A model generated the notes under the pieces. It made no database searches. It was not told where the DNA came from and worked only from the letters and a program-made list of their open reading frames with translations. From Rhodopseudomonas palustris (lineage in GTDB: Bacteria; Pseudomonadota; Alphaproteobacteria; Rhizobiales; Xanthobacteraceae): a DNA stretch of 64,000 nt. Position 1 is the first letter of the stretch, and each line of letters starts with the position of its first letter. The DNA is taken from positions 439,263 to 503,262 of the forward strand of contig NZ_QKQS01000023.1 of NCBI RefSeq assembly GCF_003226555.1, in the 5' to 3' direction. Below are positions 8,548-17,482 of the stretch, piece after piece. The position numbers and the translations under genes were made by a program.

Positions 8548-9209
8548 GGACGCTCGTCCGGCACGATGTAGCCGAAGCCGCGCCGGGTCTCGATCAGCTC
8601 AGCGCCGATCTTGCGGCGGACGCGCCCGACCAGCACCTCGATCGCGTTGGAATCATGGGCATCGTCCTGGCCGTAGATGTTTTCGGCCAGCTCGTATTGC
8701 GACACCACCCGGCCACGATGCAGCACCAGATAGGACGCCAGCCGATATTCCAGCGGCGACAGCGACACCGGCTTGCCGCCGACGCTGACTTGCATCTGGC
8801 GCTCGTCGAGCGTGACCTCGCCGATGGTAACCACCGACGAGGCATGGCCGGCCGAGCGCCGCACGATCGAGCGCAGCCGCGCCAGCAGCTCCTCCATCTG
8901 AAACGGCTTCGGCAGATAGTCGTCGGCGCCGGCATCGATGCCGTCGACCCGTTCGGCCCAACTGCCGCGCGCGGTGAGAATCAGCACCGGGGTGAGGCGG
9001 CCGTTGTCGCGCCAGCGCTTCAGGATGGTGAGGCCGTCGAGCCGCGGCAGGCCGAGGTCGAGAATGATCGCAGCGTAGTCCTCGGTGTCGCCGCGGAACC
9101 AGGCCTCTTCGCCGTCGCCGACGATCTCGGCCAGATAGCCGGCTTCGCGAAGGCCGCGGGCCAGCTCCGACGCGATCCGGCTGTCGTCCTCGACCACCAG
9201 CACCCGCAT
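8544..9209 (-). CDS. OmpR/PhoP-family response regulator
   Basis: A 221-residue regulator with an N-terminal receiver domain (acidic pair E7-D8-D9, phospho-acceptor D51 in ILDLGLP, T79 in ILTA, K101 in YLPKPF) and a C-terminal winged helix (LSPLEYRLASYLVLHRGRVVSQYELAENIYG ... EVLVGRVRRKIGAELIETRRGFGYI). Two adjacent ATGs exist at 9212 and 9209 in the sequence ATGATG, which also contains the PepSY stop TGA. The second is chosen because it sits at a better distance (five bases) from AGGGAG. It is the DNA-binding partner of the downstream kinase. Confidence 0.93.
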   Translation of the reverse strand: MRVLVVEDDSRIASELARGLREAGYLAEIVGDGEEAWFRGDTEDYAAIILDLGLPRLDGLTILKRWRDNGRLTPVLILTARGSWAERVDGIDAGADDYLPKPFQMEELLARLRSIVRRSAGHASSVVTIGEVTLDERQMQVSVGGKPVSLSPLEYRLASYLVLHRGRVVSQYELAENIYGQDDAHDSNAIEVLVGRVRRKIGAELIETRRGFGYIVPDERP

Positions 9210-9541
9210 CATTTCTCCCTGGTGCGGCGGATCTCGCCACTCAGCGCATCGACGTAGACTTCGTACAGCCGGCCGCCCTTGTCGACCACGATGAACTCGT
9301 ACAGCCATTGATCGTGGTGGCGCTCGATCTCGACGCCGGTGATCTCGCCAGGGAGTTTGCCGCGAATCATCGCCAGCAGTTCGGCGAGCGGTCGGATTTC
9401 GCCGCGCTCGACGGCGAGGCGGGCTTGGTCATGATCGTGGCGGCGGTCGTGGGCGCCGTGGTCGTGCGCGAACACGGGGGCCGACGGCATCGGCGCCGCG
9501 GCGATCACAGCTGCGAATGCGAGAATGAAGAGGCGCCTCAT
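9209..9541 (-). CDS. PepSY-domain periplasmic protein with histidine-rich segment
   Basis: A 110-residue protein with a signal peptide (MRRLFILAFAAVIAAA...VFA-HD), a short His/Asp-rich stretch directly after it (HDHGAHDRRHDHD, about residues 27-39) and one PepSY-like domain (LAELLAMIRGKLPGEITGVEIERHHDQWLYEFIVVD ... YEVYVDALSGEI). The ATG at 9541 is chosen for the signal peptide. Its stop overlaps the response-regulator start. PepSY proteins encoded with PhoPQ-like systems are thought to modulate the sensor; the His-rich stretch suggests metal binding, which is inference. Confidence 0.85.
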   Translation of the reverse strand: MRRLFILAFAAVIAAAPMPSAPVFAHDHGAHDRRHDHDQARLAVERGEIRPLAELLAMIRGKLPGEITGVEIERHHDQWLYEFIVVDKGGRLYEVYVDALSGEIRRTREK

Positions 9542-9632
9542 CGGCTTCCGGCCGGCTGCTTCGGAAACCGCCAATCTCGCGCCGAGCCGCTGACCGCTCG
9601 CTGACAACGGTCAAAGCAGCGGAAGGCCGCCG

Positions 9633-9941
9633 TCAGCCGCCGTTCCGGGAAAACAATGGCCGCAGCACGCCGGCCACCACGCCAGCAGCGATCAACAAGC
9701 CGACCACCGGGATCCACAGCAGAAACGCCCCGAGCAGCAGCACCAGCACCACGGCGATCACCGCCCCAATAACCAGCGCCATCAAAAACAGGCCGAGCGG
9801 GCCGACTTTACCGACGAAAACTCGCTCGGTGGTGTTCTGGTCGATGAAAATCCGCGTCCCCATCGGATCATGGGTCTGTCCGGGCGGAATGATCTCCGGC
9901 TCATAGCGTGGCCGCTCCGGCGGCCGGGATTGATCGGTCAT
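9633..9941 (-). CDS. Small membrane protein of unknown function
   Basis: This 102-residue protein has a hydrophilic, proline-rich N-terminus (PPERPRYEPEIIPPG) followed by two strongly hydrophobic segments (LFLMALVIGAVIAVVLVLLLGAFL and IPVVGLLIAAGVVAGVL), ending LFSRNGG. The ATG at 9941 is chosen over upstream in-frame starts because the upstream part is arginine-rich and low in complexity. It is probably an inner-membrane protein. I recognise no functional family beyond similar short proteins in Rhizobiales. Confidence 0.7.
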   Translation of the reverse strand: MTDQSRPPERPRYEPEIIPPGQTHDPMGTRIFIDQNTTERVFVGKVGPLGLFLMALVIGAVIAVVLVLLLGAFLLWIPVVGLLIAAGVVAGVLRPLFSRNGG

Positions 9942-10126
9942 GATGCGAGTCCTTGGGGCGCGCGAGGCTCGGCTCCGGCGCGAATCCAGCATAGCCACAA
10001 AGGTGGCGGGCGCGAGAGCCTTTCCACAGAGGTTACGCGGCGATCGGCCGCGCGACACACTGTTTCGACGCGGCAATACCGCCGAGCTGCCTCGTGCTGC
10101 GGCTGAGCAGCCGCACTGTACCGAAC

Positions 10127-11251
10127 TCAGGACGCCCGCAGGAGTTCCATGGCCTGCGCCACCCGCTCCGGGAAGGCGGCCGCCAGCGCGGCACGGTCGG
10201 CTTTCAGCACGCCGCGCTCGGTGATCAGACCGGTGACCAGCCGCGCCGGGGTGACGTCGAAGCCGTAATTGGCGACCTTGGAGCCCTGCGGCACGATCCG
10301 CACCGTCTCGATCCGGCCATCGCCGGTGCGGCCGGTCATGTCGGTCACTTCCGCGGCCTCGCGCTGCTCGATCGGGATTTCCTTCACGCCGTCGTGGATG
10401 GTGAAGTCGATCGTCGGAGACGGCAGCGCGACGTAGAACGGCACCTTATTGTCCGCCGCCGCCAGCGCCTTCAGATAGGTGCCGATCTTGTTGCAGACGT
10501 CGCCGTCGGCGGTGACGCGGTCGGTGCCGACGATCACAAGATCGACCAGACCGTGCTGCATCAGATGGCCGCCGGTATTGTCCGGAATCACGGTGTGGTC
10601 GACGCCGTGGTGGCCGAGCTCCCAGGCCGTCAGCGACGCGCCCTGGTTCCGCGGCCGGGTCTCGTCGGCATATACATGGATCGGAATACCAGCGTCGAAC
10701 GCCTGATAGATTGGCGCCGTGGCCGTGCCCCAATCGACGGTGGCGAGCCAGCCGGCGTTGCAATGGGTCAGCACGTTGACGCGCTCGCCGGGCTTCTTGG
10801 TCGCGGCGATTGCCTCGATCAGCTTCAGCCCGCTGGCGCCGATCGCCTGATTGATCGCAACGTCTTCGTCGGCGATCTCACCGGCGCGCCGATAGGCCGC
10901 CGCGACGCGATCCGCCGGCTGCACCGGGGCGAGCGCACGGCGCATCTCGTCCAGTGCCCATTTCAGATTGATGGCGGTCGGCCGGGTCGCGACCAGCTTT
11001 TGATAAGCGGCCTCGAGCCCGGCGTCGGAGGCATCCTCGCGCATCGCCAGCGCCATGCCGTAGGCCGCCGTCGCCCCGATCAGCGGCGCGCCGCGCACCA
11101 GCATGGTGCGGATCGCATCGGCCGCTGCATCGGAACTGGTCAACTTCACCACCACATAGTCGTGCGGCAGCCGGCGCTGATCGATGGTGCCGACGGTCCA
11201 GCCGTCGGCTTCGAGCCAGATCGTGCGGGTATGTTTGCCGTCGACTTTCAT
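10127..11251 (-). CDS. mtnA: S-methyl-5-thioribose-1-phosphate isomerase
   Basis: A 374-residue enzyme of methionine salvage that converts 5-methylthioribose-1-phosphate to 5-methylthioribulose-1-phosphate. It belongs to the eIF2B-alpha/MtnA family: [16 protein letters not shown] near the N-terminus, the catalytic Cys in [12 protein letters not shown] (C164), [19 protein letters not shown], and the catalytic Asp in [20 protein letters not shown] (D244). Length is normal. It lies about 110 bp downstream of mtnP on the same strand, with a palindromic repeat in the gap, so the two enzymes act in sequence and are probably co-transcribed. Confidence 0.95.
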   Translation of the reverse strand: MKVDGKHTRTIWLEADGWTVGTIDQRRLPHDYVVVKLTSSDAAADAIRTMLVRGAPLIGATAAYGMALAMREDASDAGLEAAYQKLVATRPTAINLKWALDEMRRALAPVQPADRVAAAYRRAGEIADEDVAINQAIGASGLKLIEAIAATKKPGERVNVLTHCNAGWLATVDWGTATAPIYQAFDAGIPIHVYADETRPRNQGASLTAWELGHHGVDHTVIPDNTGGHLMQHGLVDLVIVGTDRVTADGDVCNKIGTYLKALAAADNKVPFYVALPSPTIDFTIHDGVKEIPIEQREAAEVTDMTGRTGDGRIETVRIVPQGSKVANYGFDVTPARLVTGLITERGVLKADRAALAAAFPERVAQAMELLRAS

Positions 11252-11273
11252 GGTGCCTCGCTAACATCGAATC

Positions 11274-11357
11274 CGTCATTGCGAGCGAAGCGAAGCAATC
11301 CAGAAGTTCTGGCACTAGCACTGGATTGCTTCGTCGCTTCCGCTCCTCGCAATGACG
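11274..11357. repeat. Intergenic palindromic repeat, family A, copy 1
   Basis: An 84-bp inverted repeat beginning CGTCATTGCGAG and ending CTCGCAATGACG, with inner arms AAGCAATCCAG and CTGGATTGCTTCG. It sits between mtnP and mtnA. Three other copies in the window share the same arms but have different loops. Confidence 0.9.
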
Positions 11358-11361
11358 AGGT

Positions 11362-12237
11362 TTACGCCTTCAAAACCCGCGCCGCCACCGCATCGAGCTT
11401 CTTCAGCAGTTCCGGATCGCGCGCTTCGGGAGCGGTGATGAAGGCGGCGTCGAGGGCGCGGTCGGAGCCGATCGGGCACTCCTCGTGCTCGCGCGGGAAG
11501 TCCTGCGCCAGCCGCGCCACCAGGCTCTTGGCCTTCTCGGCATTGGTGGTGAGGACCCGAACGATATCCTGCACCGTCACCGCGTCGTGGTCCGGGTGCC
11601 AGCAATCGAAGTCAGTGACCATCGCCACGGTCGCGTAGCAGATTTCCGCCTCGCGGGCGAGCTTGGCCTCCGGCATGTTGGTCATGCCGATCACCGAATA
11701 GCCGAGCTGCTTGTAGGTCATGCTCTCCGCATAGCTGGAGAACTGCGGCCCTTCCATACACAGGTAGGTACCGCCGCGTGCCACCGAAATGCCCTCAGCC
11801 TCGGCGGCCGCGGCGAGGTGGATGCGGAGCCGCGGCGAAACCGGATGCGCCATCGAGACATGGGCGACGCAGCCTTTGCCGAAGAACGAGCTTTCGCGCT
11901 TGTAGGTGCGGTCGACGAACTGATCGACCAGCACGAAGGTGCCGGGCGGCAGCTCTTCCTTGAACGAGCCGCAGGCCGACAGCGAGATCAGGTCGGTGAC
12001 GCCGGCGCGCTTCAGCACGTCGATATTGGCGCGGTAGTTGATATCCGAGGGCGACAGCCGGTGGCCTTTGTCGTGGCGCGGCATGAACACGATCGGCAGG
12101 CCGGCGATATTGCCGCGCCGCACCGCGGAAGACGGCTGCCCCCACGGGCTCTCGATCGCTTCCTCGCGAACGTCTTCCAGCCCCGGCAAATCATAGATCC
12201 CGGAGCCGCCGATAATGCCGAGCACGGCCTTGGTCAT
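11362..12237 (-). CDS. mtnP: S-methyl-5'-thioadenosine phosphorylase
   Basis: A 291-residue purine phosphorylase-family enzyme that splits methylthioadenosine into adenine and methylthioribose-1-phosphate. Diagnostic motifs are IIGGSGIYDLPGL at the start, FMPRHDKGHRLSPSDINYRANI, SLSACGSFKEELPPGTFVLVDQFVDRT, GGTYLCMEGPQFSSYAES and IGMTNMPEAKLAREAEICY. Length and start are typical. It lies upstream of mtnA, whose product uses its product, and is divergent from the alcohol dehydrogenase gene across a 289-bp gap in which I see no further gene. Confidence 0.95.
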   Translation of the reverse strand: MTKAVLGIIGGSGIYDLPGLEDVREEAIESPWGQPSSAVRRGNIAGLPIVFMPRHDKGHRLSPSDINYRANIDVLKRAGVTDLISLSACGSFKEELPPGTFVLVDQFVDRTYKRESSFFGKGCVAHVSMAHPVSPRLRIHLAAAAEAEGISVARGGTYLCMEGPQFSSYAESMTYKQLGYSVIGMTNMPEAKLAREAEICYATVAMVTDFDCWHPDHDAVTVQDIVRVLTTNAEKAKSLVARLAQDFPREHEECPIGSDRALDAAFITAPEARDPELLKKLDAVAARVLKA

Positions 12238-12526
12238 GGACTGTCTCCCCGACGACAGCGTTTCCGAGCGAAATGGTCACCGGTTCGCGTGAAGAAAACG
12301 CGTCACAACAAAATCTGTCGCTGCATTCAACATGCGGGCGGGGCAGCGACAACCCCTTACGGCGACGGATCAGCCAAACGTCTTATCTTACCGCGTTGCC
12401 GGACAGGCTCGTGACGAGCCGGAGCAGACCGGCGCCGCGACGAATTTTCCTGTTCCCGAAGCTGCGACGATCGGATTAGGATTGCCGCTAAGGCCACGCA
12501 AAAGCGGCCAACGGGAGTGAAACCAC

Positions 12527-13669
12527 GTGATCACGGGACGCGTCGTATTCGGCGCCATGGAGGAGGTCGTTTACGGTCAGCCGGCGGCGGATGCGCTTGC
12601 CGCTCAGCTCGACCGGGTGGGCGCGCAGCGGGCGCTGCTGATGGTGTCGGGCACGCTGAACCGCACAACCGATGAAATCGCCAAGATCAAGGACGCGCTC
12701 GGCGGCCGTTGCGCCGGGGTGTTCGACGCGATGCCGGCGCATACCCCGCGCGCAGCAGTGATCGCCGCCACCGAACAGGCCCGCGCTATCCAGGCCGACC
12801 TCATCGTCACCGTCGGCGGCGGCTCGATCACCGACGGCGCCAAAGCGGTGCAGATCTGCCTTGCCAACGACATCAGAACCACCACCGACATGGACCGCGT
12901 CGCCAATCAGGCGTCGCCGGTCGCGCCGAAAGTGCGGCAGATCAGCGTGCCGACCACGATTTCGGGCGGCGAGTTCAGCGCGATAGCCGGCGTTACCAAC
13001 GAGGCGACGCGGGTCAAAGAAAAGTTCGCCCATCCGCTGGTGATGCCGCGCGCCGCGATCCTCGATCCGACCATTACGCTGCACACGCCGGAATGGCTGT
13101 TTCTGTCGACCGGCATCCGCGCGGTCGATCACTGCGTCGAGGCGATCTGCTCGCGCGAGGCGCATCCTTACGGCGACGCCCAGGCGCTGCGCGGCCTCGC
13201 GATGCTGGCAGCCGGGCTGCCGCGGGTGAAGGCCGACCCGACCGATCTCGACGCCCGGCTCGACTGCCAGATCGGCACTTGGCTGTCGATGGGCGCGCTG
13301 TCGTCAGGCGTGCCGATGGGCGCCAGCCACGGCATCGGCTACGTGCTCGGCGCGGTGTTCGACGTGCCGCACGGCCACACCTCCTGCATCATGCTGCCGG
13401 CGGTGATGCGCTGGAACAAGGCCGCCAACCACGACCGTCAGGCGCTGGTCGCCGCCGCGATGGGCCATCCCGGCGAAGACGCCGGCGACGTGCTCGACGC
13501 GCTGATCCGGGTGCTCGGCATGCCGCGCAGCTTGCGCGAGGTGAATGTCGGCCCCGAACATTTCGAGCGGATCGCCAGCCAGGCGATGGGCACGCCCTGG
13601 GTGCCGCGCAATCCGCGCCCGATCAGTGGGCCGGCGCAGGTGCGAGAGATTTTGGAGATGGCGGCGTAA
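12527..13669 (+). CDS. Iron-containing alcohol dehydrogenase / maleylacetate reductase family
   Basis: A 380-residue protein of the type III (iron-dependent) dehydrogenase fold. The nucleotide-binding part shows VTVGGGSITDGAKAVQ; the metal-binding part shows VDHCVEAICSREAHPYGDAQA, GASHGIGYVLGAVFDVPHGHTSCIMLPAVMRWN. The start is GTG with GGGAG nine bases upstream. It is followed after a palindromic repeat by an acyl-CoA ligase gene on the same strand and is divergent from mtnP. The family covers maleylacetate reduction and many alcohols or aldehydes; the substrate cannot be told from the sequence. Confidence 0.88.
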   Translation: MITGRVVFGAMEEVVYGQPAADALAAQLDRVGAQRALLMVSGTLNRTTDEIAKIKDALGGRCAGVFDAMPAHTPRAAVIAATEQARAIQADLIVTVGGGSITDGAKAVQICLANDIRTTTDMDRVANQASPVAPKVRQISVPTTISGGEFSAIAGVTNEATRVKEKFAHPLVMPRAAILDPTITLHTPEWLFLSTGIRAVDHCVEAICSREAHPYGDAQALRGLAMLAAGLPRVKADPTDLDARLDCQIGTWLSMGALSSGVPMGASHGIGYVLGAVFDVPHGHTSCIMLPAVMRWNKAANHDRQALVAAAMGHPGEDAGDVLDALIRVLGMPRSLREVNVGPEHFERIASQAMGTPWVPRNPRPISGPAQVREILEMAA

Positions 13670-13692
13670 TCACCGCATCAACCAAGAGGGGC

Positions 13693-13777
13693 CGTCATTG
13701 CGAGCGCAGCGAAGCAATCCAGAAGCACGGTGCACCGAGCTGGATTGCTTCGTCGGCTTCGCCTCCTCGCAATGACG
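13693..13777. repeat. Intergenic palindromic repeat, family A, copy 2
   Basis: An 85-bp copy of the family A palindrome (CGTCATTGCGAGCG ... CTCGCAATGACG, inner arms GAAGCAATCCAG and CTGGATTGCTTC), placed between the alcohol dehydrogenase and acyl-CoA ligase genes. Confidence 0.9.
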
Positions 13778-13841
13778 GCGGCGAATAACTGAACCGTTCA
13801 AAAAAACCAGAAGCTTAGGCACGCATCAGCAAAGGACCACG

Positions 13842-15392
13842 ATGTACACCGGCCAGTTCGCGAAGACCCGTCCCGACCATCCCGCCTTCATCATGGGCTC
13901 GACCGGCGAGACCGTGAGCTATGCGGAGCTCGAGGCCCGCAGTAACCGCCTAGCGCATCTGTTGCGCAATCACGGTCTGCAGCGGCTCGATCATTATTCG
14001 ATCTTCATGGAGAACAACAGCCGCTACATCGAGGCGTGCGGCGCCGGCGAACGCAGTGGCTATTACTACACCTGCGTCAATTCCTATCTGACGCCGGCCG
14101 AGCTCGCCTACATCCTGACCAACAGCGAATCGCGCGCGCTCATCACCTCCAAGGCCAAGCTCGACGTCGCCCGCGAGGCGCTGAAGGAATGCCCCAAGGT
14201 CACCCTCTGCGTGGTGGTCGACGGCGACGGTGAGAGCGAGCGGATCGTCGGGCTCGCCGAGGCGACCAAGGACCTGCCGGATACGCCGATCGCCGACGAG
14301 AGCCTCGGCACCGCGATGCTGTATTCGTCCGGCACCACCGGTCGGCCGAAGGGCATCCTGCGGCCGCTGCCGGAGCAGCCGCCGTCCGAACCGCTGCCTC
14401 TGTTCCACTTCCTCAACATGCTGTGGAAGTATCGCGACGGCATGATCTATCTGTCGCCGGCGCCGCTGTATCACTCGGCGCCGCAGGCTGCGGTCGGCCT
14501 CACCATCCGGGTCGGCGGCACCGTGATCATCATGGAGCATTTCGATCCGGAGCAGTATCTGGCGCTGATCGAAAAATACAGGATCACGCACAGCCAGCTG
14601 GTGCCGACGATGTTCTCGCGGATGCTGAAGCTGCCCGAGGAGGCGCGAAAGAAACACGATCTGTCGACGCTGGAAGTCGCGATCCATGCGGCCGCGCCCT
14701 GTCCGCCGCAGGTCAAGGAACAGATGATCGAATGGTGGGGACCGATCATCCATGAATATTACGGCGCGACCGAAGGCCTCGGCTTCACCGCCTGCAACAG
14801 CAGCGAGTGGCTGGCGCATCGCGGCACCGTCGGCAAGGTGATGTTCGGCGACCTGCACATTCTCGACGACGGCATGAAGCCATGCCCGAAGGGCACGCCG
14901 GGGCAGATCTGGTTCAAGACCGCAACGCCGTTCGAGTATTTCAACGACCCGAAGAAGACCCAGGAAGCACGCTCGGGCGACGGCAGCATGAGCACGGTCG
15001 GCGACGTCGGCTATGTCGACGACGACGGCTATCTGCACCTCACCGACCGCGCCACCTTCATGATCATCTCCGGCGGCGTGAACATCTATCCGCAGGAATG
15101 CGAGAACCTCTTGATCACCCACCCCAAGGTCGCGGATGCCGCGGTGTTCGGCGTGCCGAACGAGGATCTCGGCGAAGAGGTCAAAGCGGTGGTGCAGCCG
15201 ATCGAGGGCGTCGCTGCCGGCGCCGAGTTGGAACAGGAACTACTGGCGTTCTGCGCCCAATCGCTGTCGCGCCAGAAGGTGCCGCGCTCGATCGATTTCA
15301 CCGACGAAATGCCGCGCCTGCCCACCGGCAAACTCTACAAGCGCCTGCTGCGCGACAAATATTGGGGCAACAAGAACAGCCGGATCGTGTGA
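13842..15392 (+). CDS. AMP-dependent acyl-CoA synthetase (long-chain fatty acid-CoA ligase type)
   Basis: A 516-residue adenylate-forming ligase that would activate a carboxylic acid to its CoA thioester with ATP. It shows the P-loop AMLYSSGTTGRPKGI, the A5 motif HEYYGATEGLG, the A7/A8 region STVGDVGYVDDDGYLHLTDRATFMIISGGVNIYPQE and the catalytic lysine region RLPTGKLYKRLL. The ATG at 13842 has AAAGGA upstream. A coupled role with the upstream alcohol dehydrogenase (alcohol or aldehyde to acyl-CoA) is possible, but a repeat element separates them. The substrate is unknown. Confidence 0.9.
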   Translation: MYTGQFAKTRPDHPAFIMGSTGETVSYAELEARSNRLAHLLRNHGLQRLDHYSIFMENNSRYIEACGAGERSGYYYTCVNSYLTPAELAYILTNSESRALITSKAKLDVAREALKECPKVTLCVVVDGDGESERIVGLAEATKDLPDTPIADESLGTAMLYSSGTTGRPKGILRPLPEQPPSEPLPLFHFLNMLWKYRDGMIYLSPAPLYHSAPQAAVGLTIRVGGTVIIMEHFDPEQYLALIEKYRITHSQLVPTMFSRMLKLPEEARKKHDLSTLEVAIHAAAPCPPQVKEQMIEWWGPIIHEYYGATEGLGFTACNSSEWLAHRGTVGKVMFGDLHILDDGMKPCPKGTPGQIWFKTATPFEYFNDPKKTQEARSGDGSMSTVGDVGYVDDDGYLHLTDRATFMIISGGVNIYPQECENLLITHPKVADAAVFGVPNEDLGEEVKAVVQPIEGVAAGAELEQELLAFCAQSLSRQKVPRSIDFTDEMPRLPTGKLYKRLLRDKYWGNKNSRIV

Positions 15393-15460
15393 GACGGAGC
15401 GTCACGACGCTCCTCGTTTGAAGAACACCGCGCTGACCAGACGTCCTCGATCTCGAGTCG

Positions 15461-15576
15461 TCATTCCGGGGCGCAGGCGAAGCCTGCGAACCCGGAATCC
15501 CGAGATTGTGGGGCACCTCTTTGCCCTTGCACGTCGAGATTCCGGGTTCGCCGCTTCGCGGCGCCCCGGAATGACA
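15461..15576. repeat. Intergenic palindromic repeat, family B, copy 1
   Basis: A 116-bp inverted repeat with outer arms GTCATTCCGGGGCGC and GCGCCCCGGAATGAC and inner elements AACCCGGAATC and GATTCCGGGTTC. It lies between the acyl-CoA ligase gene and recQ. Confidence 0.88.
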
Positions 15577-15646
15577 GTGGTTCACGAGCCGAATCGGCCG
15601 CGGTGGGGTATATGCATCGCATGTCCCGCTCCTCCCGCCCGCTCGC

Positions 15647-17482
15647 ATGACCCGCACGGCGTCCCGCGAAACCGACGACGAACTCGACGCACGAATGCTG
15701 TCGACGCTGAACCATGTGTTCGGCCTGTCGTCGTTCCGCGGCCAGCAGGAGGCGATCGTGCGGCATGTCGCCGATGGCGGCGATGCGCTGGTGCTGATGC
15801 CGACCGGCGGCGGCAAGTCGCTGTGCTACCAGCTGCCGGCGTTGCTGCGCGAGGGCTGCGGCGTGGTGGTGTCGCCGCTGATCGCGCTGATGCGCGACCA
15901 GGTCGCGGGGCTGCTGGAAAGCGGCGTGCGCGCCGCGGCGCTGAATTCGACGCTATCCTACGACGAGGCGAATGCGATCGAGCAGCAACTCCTGAAGGGC
16001 GAGCTCGACCTGCTCTATGTCGCGCCGGAGCGGCTGCTGACGCCGCGCTGCCTCAGTCTGCTGGCGCGGGCGAAGATCGCGCTGTTCGCCATCGACGAGG
16101 CGCATTGCGTGTCGCAGTGGGGCCACGACTTCCGGCCCGAATATGTCGGCCTCTCGGCGATCGCCGAGAAATTTCCCAACGTGCCGCGGATTGCGCTGAC
16201 CGCCACCGCCGACGCGCTGACGCGGCGCGAGATCGCCGAACGGCTGTCGCTGCTTGATGCGCCCTGCTTCGTATCGAGCTTCGACCGCCCCAACATCCGC
16301 TACAGCATCGTCGACAAGCAGAACGCACCGGCCCAGCTCAAGGCGTTCATCGACGAGCGCCACCGCGGCGATTCCGGCGTCGTGTATTGCCTGTCGCGCG
16401 CCAAGGTCGAGGACATCGCCGAGACGCTGAGTAAGTCCGGCCTCACCGCGCTGCCGTATCACGCCGGCCTGCCGGCCGAGATCCGCGCCCGCAATCAGGA
16501 TCGCTTCCTCAATGAAGACGGCGTGATCATCGTCGCCACGATCGCGTTCGGCATGGGCATCGACAAGCCGGACGTGCGGTTCGTCGCGCATCTCGATCTG
16601 CCCAAGAGCATCGAGGCCTATTATCAGGAAACCGGACGCGCCGGCCGCGACGGCAAGCCGTCCGAGGCCTGGATGGCCTATGGCCTGTCCGACATCGTCC
16701 AGCAACGCCGGATGATCGACGAGAGCATCGGTTCCGATGCGTTCAAGCGCGTGTCGATGGGCAAGCTCGATGCCCTGGTCGGCTTATGCGAATCCACCGG
16801 CTGCCGGCGCACGCGGCTGCTCGGCTATTTCGGCGAGACGTCGCCGCATCAGCATTGCGGCAATTGCGACAACTGCCTCACCCCGCCGAAGGTGATCGAC
16901 GGCACCGTGGCGGCGCAGAAGCTATTGTCCTGCGCCTATCGCACCGGGCAGCGGTTCGGCGCGCAGCATTTGATCGATGTGCTGCTCGGCCGGCTGACCG
17001 AGCGCGCCTCTCAGTTCGGCCACGACAGGCTGTCGGTGTTTGGGATCGGCGGTGAGTTGAACGAAAAGCAATGGCGCGCTGTTATCCGGCAATTGGTGTC
17101 GCTCGGTCACCTTGCGCCGGACAGCGAGGCGTTCGGCGCCTTGAAGCTGACCGAGACCTCACGCGCGGTGCTGAAGGCCGAAACCCAGGTGATGCTGCGC
17201 GAGCAGACCGGCCGTCCGCCGCGGGCGAAATCCCGTCGCGGCGAAATCTGGTCGGCGGCACGCCGCGCGAGACCAGCGGCGATCCTGAACTGTTCGCGGC
17301 GCTCAAGGCGTGGCGATCCGAAGTGGCAAAGGCCCGCGGCGTGCCTGCCTATGTGGTGCTGCACGATGCCACCATCGATGGCCTTGCAGCCGCAAAGCCG
17401 CGAACGCTGGACGAGATGCGGGGCATTCCGGGCATTGGCGACAAAAAGCTCGAGCATTACGGCGCCGCGCTGCTGGCGGTGA
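15647..17482 (+). CDS. recQ: ATP-dependent DNA helicase RecQ, frameshifted before the HRDC domain
   Basis: The frame encodes a superfamily 2 helicase of 3'-5' polarity used in recombination and fork repair. It has FRGQQEAI, Walker A MPTGGGKSLCYQ, DEAH in IDEAHCVSQWGHDFRPEY, LTATAD, ATIAFGMGIDKPDVR, QETGRAGRDG, the zinc-binding cysteines (C-E-S-T-G-C ... HCGNCDNC) and a winged-helix RQC domain. After about residue 530 this frame becomes an arginine-rich non-homologous tail (SAARRARPAAI...) while a good HRDC domain appears in the next frame and ends at 17499. The helicase core is intact; the C-terminal DNA-binding HRDC domain is disconnected by a net +2 or -1 base change near 17230-17260. It could be a real mutation or a sequencing error. 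Confidence 0.9.
   Translation: MTRTASRETDDELDARMLSTLNHVFGLSSFRGQQEAIVRHVADGGDALVLMPTGGGKSLCYQLPALLREGCGVVVSPLIALMRDQVAGLLESGVRAAALNSTLSYDEANAIEQQLLKGELDLLYVAPERLLTPRCLSLLARAKIALFAIDEAHCVSQWGHDFRPEYVGLSAIAEKFPNVPRIALTATADALTRREIAERLSLLDAPCFVSSFDRPNIRYSIVDKQNAPAQLKAFIDERHRGDSGVVYCLSRAKVEDIAETLSKSGLTALPYHAGLPAEIRARNQDRFLNEDGVIIVATIAFGMGIDKPDVRFVAHLDLPKSIEAYYQETGRAGRDGKPSEAWMAYGLSDIVQQRRMIDESIGSDAFKRVSMGKLDALVGLCESTGCRRTRLLGYFGETSPHQHCGNCDNCLTPPKVIDGTVAAQKLLSCAYRTGQRFGAQHLIDVLLGRLTERASQFGHDRLSVFGIGGELNEKQWRAVIRQLVSLGHLAPDSEAFGALKLTETSRAVLKAETQVMLREQTGRPPRAKSRRGEIWSAARRARPAAILNCSRRSRRGDPKWQRPAACLPMWCCTMPPSMALQPQSRERWTRCGAFRALATKSSSITAPRCWR

Noticed and set aside
6292-8571. A 759-codon frame antisense to htpG and the histidine kinase
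   Set aside because: The sense genes are complete and unambiguous; the antisense product has no motif and an arginine-rich, low-complexity composition.
12238-12340. Search for a SAM or related riboswitch ahead of mtnP
   Set aside because: No conserved SAM-riboswitch core or terminator pairing was found by eye in the leader.
11274-13777. Repeats considered as a CRISPR array
   Set aside because: Only two copies about 2.4 kb apart in this stretch, each an 80-bp palindrome, with no regular spacers and no cas genes.
15459-15580. Possible insertion sequence or transposon end at the palindrome before recQ
   Set aside because: No transposase frame and no target-site duplication is visible; it matches the second copy at 20.1 kb only in its arms, which fits a small dispersed palindrome better.
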